This document shows, one piece after another, positions 60,998-64,000 of a stretch of 64,000 bases of DNA (positions are counted from its first letter, which is position 1; every line of letters starts with the position of its first letter). The DNA comes from Celeribacter baekdonensis (GTDB taxonomy: Bacteria; Pseudomonadota; Alphaproteobacteria; Rhodobacterales; Rhodobacteraceae): the NCBI RefSeq assembly GCF_003047105.1, contig NZ_CP028475.1, forward strand, positions 3,410,001 to 3,474,000. Reading direction: 5' to 3'. The notes under the pieces are model-generated. The model had not been told where the DNA came from and did not search any database. It saw nothing but the letters and a program-made list of their open reading frames with translations. A program made the translations under genes and the position numbers.

Positions 60998-62073
60998 CAC
61001 TTGAACTTGATGACGTCAGCTATGTTGCTGGCGGCAAGACCTTTATCTATCCGACCAATCTGACGCTCGAAAACGGCACGATGAATGTGCTGTTGGGGCC
61101 AACCTCGTCGGGCAAAACGACCTTGATGCGCCTGATGGCGGGGCTTGATGTCCCGACCCAGGGGCGCATTCTCTGGAACGGTGAGGATGTCACCGGGAAC
61201 CGCGTCCAAGATCGCAAAATCGCGATGGTTTATCAGCAATTCATCAATTATCCGGCGATGACGGTTTACGACAATATTGCTTCGCCGATGAAATTGATGG
61301 GGCTTGAGGCTGCGGAGATCGACAGCCGCGTGCGCAAGACGGCGGAGTTGATGCAGTTGACCCCGATGTTGGACCGCAAGCCGCTTGAACTGTCTGGCGG
61401 TCAGCAACAACGCTGCGCTTTGGCGCGCGCCTTGGTCAAAAATGCCGGTCTGGTATTGCTTGATGAGCCGCTGGCGAACTTGGATTACAAATTGCGCGAA
61501 GAGTTGCGCGCTGAAATTCCGCGCATCTTTGCAGAATCCGGGTCGATCTTTGTCTATGCGACCACGGAGCCAGAAGAAGCCCTGTTGTTGGGCGGCAATT
61601 GCGCAACCCTTTGGGAGGGCCGTGTGACACAATTCGGTCCGACGGCACAGGTCTATCGCAACCCGATGGATGCCACGACCGCACGCGTGTTCTCTGATCC
61701 GCCGATGAACTTTCTGCATGTCGAAAAGCGGGGCGACTTGATGCACTTTGGGCATCAAGAGAGCATGCCCGCAGTGGACAACACTGTCGCGGATGGCAAA
61801 TATATGCTGGGGTTCCGGCCCAACCACCTTTCGTTGGAGCCGGGAGACGGCAAGCTTGGCTTTGATGCAACGCTTGGCGTGATGGAAATCACCGGCTCGG
61901 AAACCTTTGTGCACCTATCGCATTTTGACGCGAAATGGGTCGGTTTGATCCACGGCGTGCGCGACCTGAAACCGGGTCAAAAGCTGCCCGTCTATCTCGA
62001 TACATCGCGGATTTATCTGTTTGCTGAGGACGGCGCGCTTGTCGCCTCTGCCCCTTATGCGGAGACGGTATAA
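60994..62073 (+). CDS. glpS: Glycerol ABC transporter ATP-binding protein GlpS
   Basis: The 359-residue MalK-type ATPase has Walker A GPTSSGKTTLMRL, the [15 protein letters not shown] signature, Walker B LVLLDEPLANLD and a C-terminal regulatory beta domain. Its switch segment reads YATTEPEEAL where His is usual in THDQ-type ATPases. This altered H-loop is a feature to note, and the partner GlpT has the normal THDQTEA. In rhizobial and Rhodobacterales loci GlpS and GlpT form the paired ATPase of the GlpSTPQV glycerol importer. It overlaps glpD by four bases. Confidence 0.87.
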   Translation: MTLELDDVSYVAGGKTFIYPTNLTLENGTMNVLLGPTSSGKTTLMRLMAGLDVPTQGRILWNGEDVTGNRVQDRKIAMVYQQFINYPAMTVYDNIASPMKLMGLEAAEIDSRVRKTAELMQLTPMLDRKPLELSGGQQQRCALARALVKNAGLVLLDEPLANLDYKLREELRAEIPRIFAESGSIFVYATTEPEEALLLGGNCATLWEGRVTQFGPTAQVYRNPMDATTARVFSDPPMNFLHVEKRGDLMHFGHQESMPAVDNTVADGKYMLGFRPNHLSLEPGDGKLGFDATLGVMEITGSETFVHLSHFDAKWVGLIHGVRDLKPGQKLPVYLDTSRIYLFAEDGALVASAPYAETV

Positions 62074-62074
62074 C

Positions 62075-63157
62075 ATGGCCAAGATCACACTTGAGAACCT
62101 CGCGCATTCCTATTTGCCATATCCAAAATGTGAGGACGATTTTGCGCTTAAGGAACTGAACCACGATTGGGCCGATGGTGAGGCCTATGCGCTTTTGGGC
62201 TCGTCCGGCTGCGGTAAGTCCACACTTTTGAACATCATTTCCGGCTTGTTGATTCCCTCTCAGGGTCGCGTATTATTCGACGGCACCGATGTGACGACGT
62301 CCCCCACGGCAGACCGCAACATCGCGCAGGTGTTTCAGTTCCCCGTTGTCTATGACACGATGACGGTGCGGCAAAATCTTGCATTTCCCTTGAAAAACCG
62401 TGGCATGGACGCCGCCGAAATCAAACGTCGCGTGCAGCGCGTCGGTAAGATGATTGATATGGAGGCGGAGCTGGATCACAAAGCCCGCGGCCTGACAGCA
62501 GATGCAAAACAAAAGATTTCGCTTGGGCGCGGCATGGTGCGCGAAGACGTCAATGCGCTGTTGTTTGACGAACCCCTGACAGTGATTGACCCGCATATGA
62601 AATGGGAATTGCGCACGCAGCTCAAGCAACTGCATCAGGATTTCGGCCACACCATGATCTATGTGACCCACGACCAAACCGAGGCTCTGACCTTCGCCGA
62701 TAAGGTCGTGGTTATGTATGATGGTCGCGTTGTTCAAATCGGAACGCCCCAAGACCTGTTTGAACGCCCAGCCCATACTTTTGTGGGTTATTTCATCGGA
62801 TCGCCCGGTATGAATCTGTTTGAGGCGACGATTGAGGGGGCCATCGCCCGGGTGGGCAATACTGCCGTCGATCTGGGTGGCACCTATGTGGCAGATGGCA
62901 AAACACAGCTTGGCGTGCGCCCTGAATTCATCCGGCTGAACGCAGGCGGCGCGGGCATTCCCGCGCAGATCAACCGTGTCGAAGACGTCGGCCGCCACAA
63001 GATTGTCCGCCTGACCGTCGAGGGGCGCGAAACAAACGCGGTCCTCGGGGAGGGGATCGACATTCCCGCAGGGACAGACCGGATCAGTTTTGCGCCCGAA
63101 GGGATCAATGTTTACGCCAATGACTGGCGCATCAGCGCAAAAGGGGACGCCGCATGA
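62075..63157 (+). CDS. glpT: Glycerol ABC transporter ATP-binding protein GlpT
   Basis: The 360-residue MalK-type ATPase has Walker A GSSGCGKSTLLN, the Q-loop in AQVFQFPVVYDTMTV, Walker B LLFDEPLTVIDP and the switch YVTHDQTEALTFADK. Its signature position reads LTADAKQKISLGRG and does not form the classical LSGGQ, so GlpS and GlpT complement one another. The name follows rhizobial nomenclature and is not the E. coli antiporter GlpT. The ATG at 62075 follows the glpS stop by one base and ends in an ATGA overlap with glpP. Confidence 0.87.
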   Translation: MAKITLENLAHSYLPYPKCEDDFALKELNHDWADGEAYALLGSSGCGKSTLLNIISGLLIPSQGRVLFDGTDVTTSPTADRNIAQVFQFPVVYDTMTVRQNLAFPLKNRGMDAAEIKRRVQRVGKMIDMEAELDHKARGLTADAKQKISLGRGMVREDVNALLFDEPLTVIDPHMKWELRTQLKQLHQDFGHTMIYVTHDQTEALTFADKVVVMYDGRVVQIGTPQDLFERPAHTFVGYFIGSPGMNLFEATIEGAIARVGNTAVDLGGTYVADGKTQLGVRPEFIRLNAGGAGIPAQINRVEDVGRHKIVRLTVEGRETNAVLGEGIDIPAGTDRISFAPEGINVYANDWRISAKGDAA

Positions 63158-64000
63158 ATAAGACCGTCAATCAAAAAGCATGGTTCCTTGTCCTGCCCGT
63201 GCTGATCCTTGTCGCCTTTTCCGCCGTCATTCCGCTGATGACCGTGGTGAACTATTCCGTGCAAGACACGTTTGGGAACAACCAGTTTTTCTGGGCGGGC
63301 CTCGATTGGTTCGATGACATGCTGCATTCAGATCGGATGTGGAACGCGTTGGGGCGTCAGTTGATGTTCTCGGGCATCATTTTGGCCCTTGAGGTGCCGC
63401 TGGGGATTTATGTTGCGCTGCATATGCCGAAAAAGGGCTTTTGGTCCTCGTTCTGTCTTGTTTTGATGTCGCTGCCGTTGTTGATCCCATGGAACGTGGT
63501 TGGCACCATTTGGCAAATCTTTGGCCGCGTCGATATTGGGCTTTTGGGATACACGCTGGACGCGCTGGGGGTGGATTACAACTACACCCAAGATACGATG
63601 GACGCGTGGATCACTGTGATCGTGATGGATGTCTGGCACTGGACCTCTCTCGTGGCGCTTCTGGCCTATGCCGGTCTGCGGTCGATCCCTGATGCCTATT
63701 ATCAAGCGGCGAAAATCGACCAAGCCAGCCGTTGGGCCGTGTTTCGCTACATTGAGTTGCCCAAGATGGCTGGCGTGTTGATGATCGCGATCCTGCTGCG
63801 CTTTATGGACAGTTTCATGATCTATACCGAGCCTTTCGTTTTGACGGGAGGCGGTCCGGGCAACGCGACCACCTTCCTCTCCATCGATCTTGTAAAAATG
63901 GCCTTGGGGCAATTCGATCTTGGACCCGCCGCCGCCTTTAGCCTGATGTATTTCCTGACAATTATGGCGATCAGTTGGGTGTTTTACACGGTGATGACAA
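63154..64000 (+). CDS. glpP: Glycerol ABC transporter permease GlpP (runs off the window)
   Basis: The visible 282 residues start MNKTVNQKAWFLVLPVLILV and form a MalF-type permease with six hydrophobic segments. The EAA loop appears as YQAAKIDQASRWAVFRYIELP, and FVLTGGGPGNATTFLSIDLV follows. With a second permease and a binding protein expected beyond the window, it would make up the glycerol importer. The ATG overlaps the glpT stop. No stop codon is reached at 64000; only a few residues are likely missing. Confidence 0.88.
   Translation, partial: MNKTVNQKAWFLVLPVLILVAFSAVIPLMTVVNYSVQDTFGNNQFFWAGLDWFDDMLHSDRMWNALGRQLMFSGIILALEVPLGIYVALHMPKKGFWSSFCLVLMSLPLLIPWNVVGTIWQIFGRVDIGLLGYTLDALGVDYNYTQDTMDAWITVIVMDVWHWTSLVALLAYAGLRSIPDAYYQAAKIDQASRWAVFRYIELPKMAGVLMIAILLRFMDSFMIYTEPFVLTGGGPGNATTFLSIDLVKMALGQFDLGPAAAFSLMYFLTIMAISWVFYTVMT

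Noticed and set aside
1..64000. CRISPR arrays, tRNA and rRNA genes
   Set aside because: No regularly spaced direct repeats, cloverleaf-like segments or ribosomal RNA signatures were seen in the gaps between genes.

Overview
The window looks like a chromosomal segment of an alphaproteobacterium of the Rhodobacterales (roseobacter group). I base this on the gene families and their order: MoxR/DUF58/DUF4159 operon, glcDEF, a phnCDEE plus phnGHIJK..LN C-P lyase locus with a DUF1045 protein, glpR-glpD-glpS-glpT-glpP, DUF1523 and DUF1285. G+C is fairly high, TTG and CTT leucine codons are frequent, and many genes overlap as ATGA or TGATG. The species cannot be named from the sequence. I saw no rRNA, tRNA or CRISPR.

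Layout. 0-3.6 kb: a small exported protein, a divergent TetR regulator/CDF cation exporter pair with an operator-like palindrome, hydroxypyruvate isomerase and a DUF1285 protein. 3.7-10.5 kb: a four-gene MoxR-DUF58-DUF4159-membrane protein operon. 10.7-12.4 kb: an IS5-family element inserted in a DUF2971 gene. 12.6-18.1 kb: DUF599 protein, glycolate oxidase glcDEF and an exported trypsin-like protease. 18.1-18.8 kb: hsp20 behind a sigma-32-like promoter and a ROSE-like leader. 18.8-24.7 kb: a large exported phytase-like esterase, an aminotransferase and small membrane or exported proteins. 24.7-29.0 kb: a two-module aldehyde dehydrogenase, deoC and an AraC regulator (deoxyribose catabolism). 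29.2-36.3 kb: rpe, then surface-glycan type glycosyltransferases and sulfotransferase-like proteins, one of them a glycosyltransferase-sulfotransferase fusion. 36.4-37.5 kb: AbrB-type membrane protein.

37.6-52.4 kb is a nearly complete phosphonate system. PhnCDE1E2 import phosphonates. PhnG-L and PhnM convert them to ribosyl-phosphonate triphosphate intermediates and cleave the C-P bond. PhnN makes PRPP, and PhnF is the likely repressor. Unusual points are two phnM paralogues, a CorA-type Mg transporter gene between phnK and phnL, and a 2H-phosphoesterase-like DUF1045 gene where phnP might be expected.

52.4-58.3 kb is a disturbed stretch: a hairpin repeat splitting a small membrane-protein gene, a 5'-truncated hydrolase, an oxidoreductase of different codon style, a PAS-PAS-GGDEF-EAL gene with a frame break, and a graveyard holding an IS5 relic and joined FAD-synthetase/flavin-reductase fragments. 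58.3-64 kb is the glycerol / glycerol-3-phosphate locus, running off the end inside glpP.

Four reading-frame breaks (DUF4159 gene, phnE1, phnK, FAD-synthetase relic) all look like loss of one base in a homopolymer run. I treat these as probable sequencing or assembly errors in otherwise working genes. The GGDEF-EAL break is different and may be a real small deletion.
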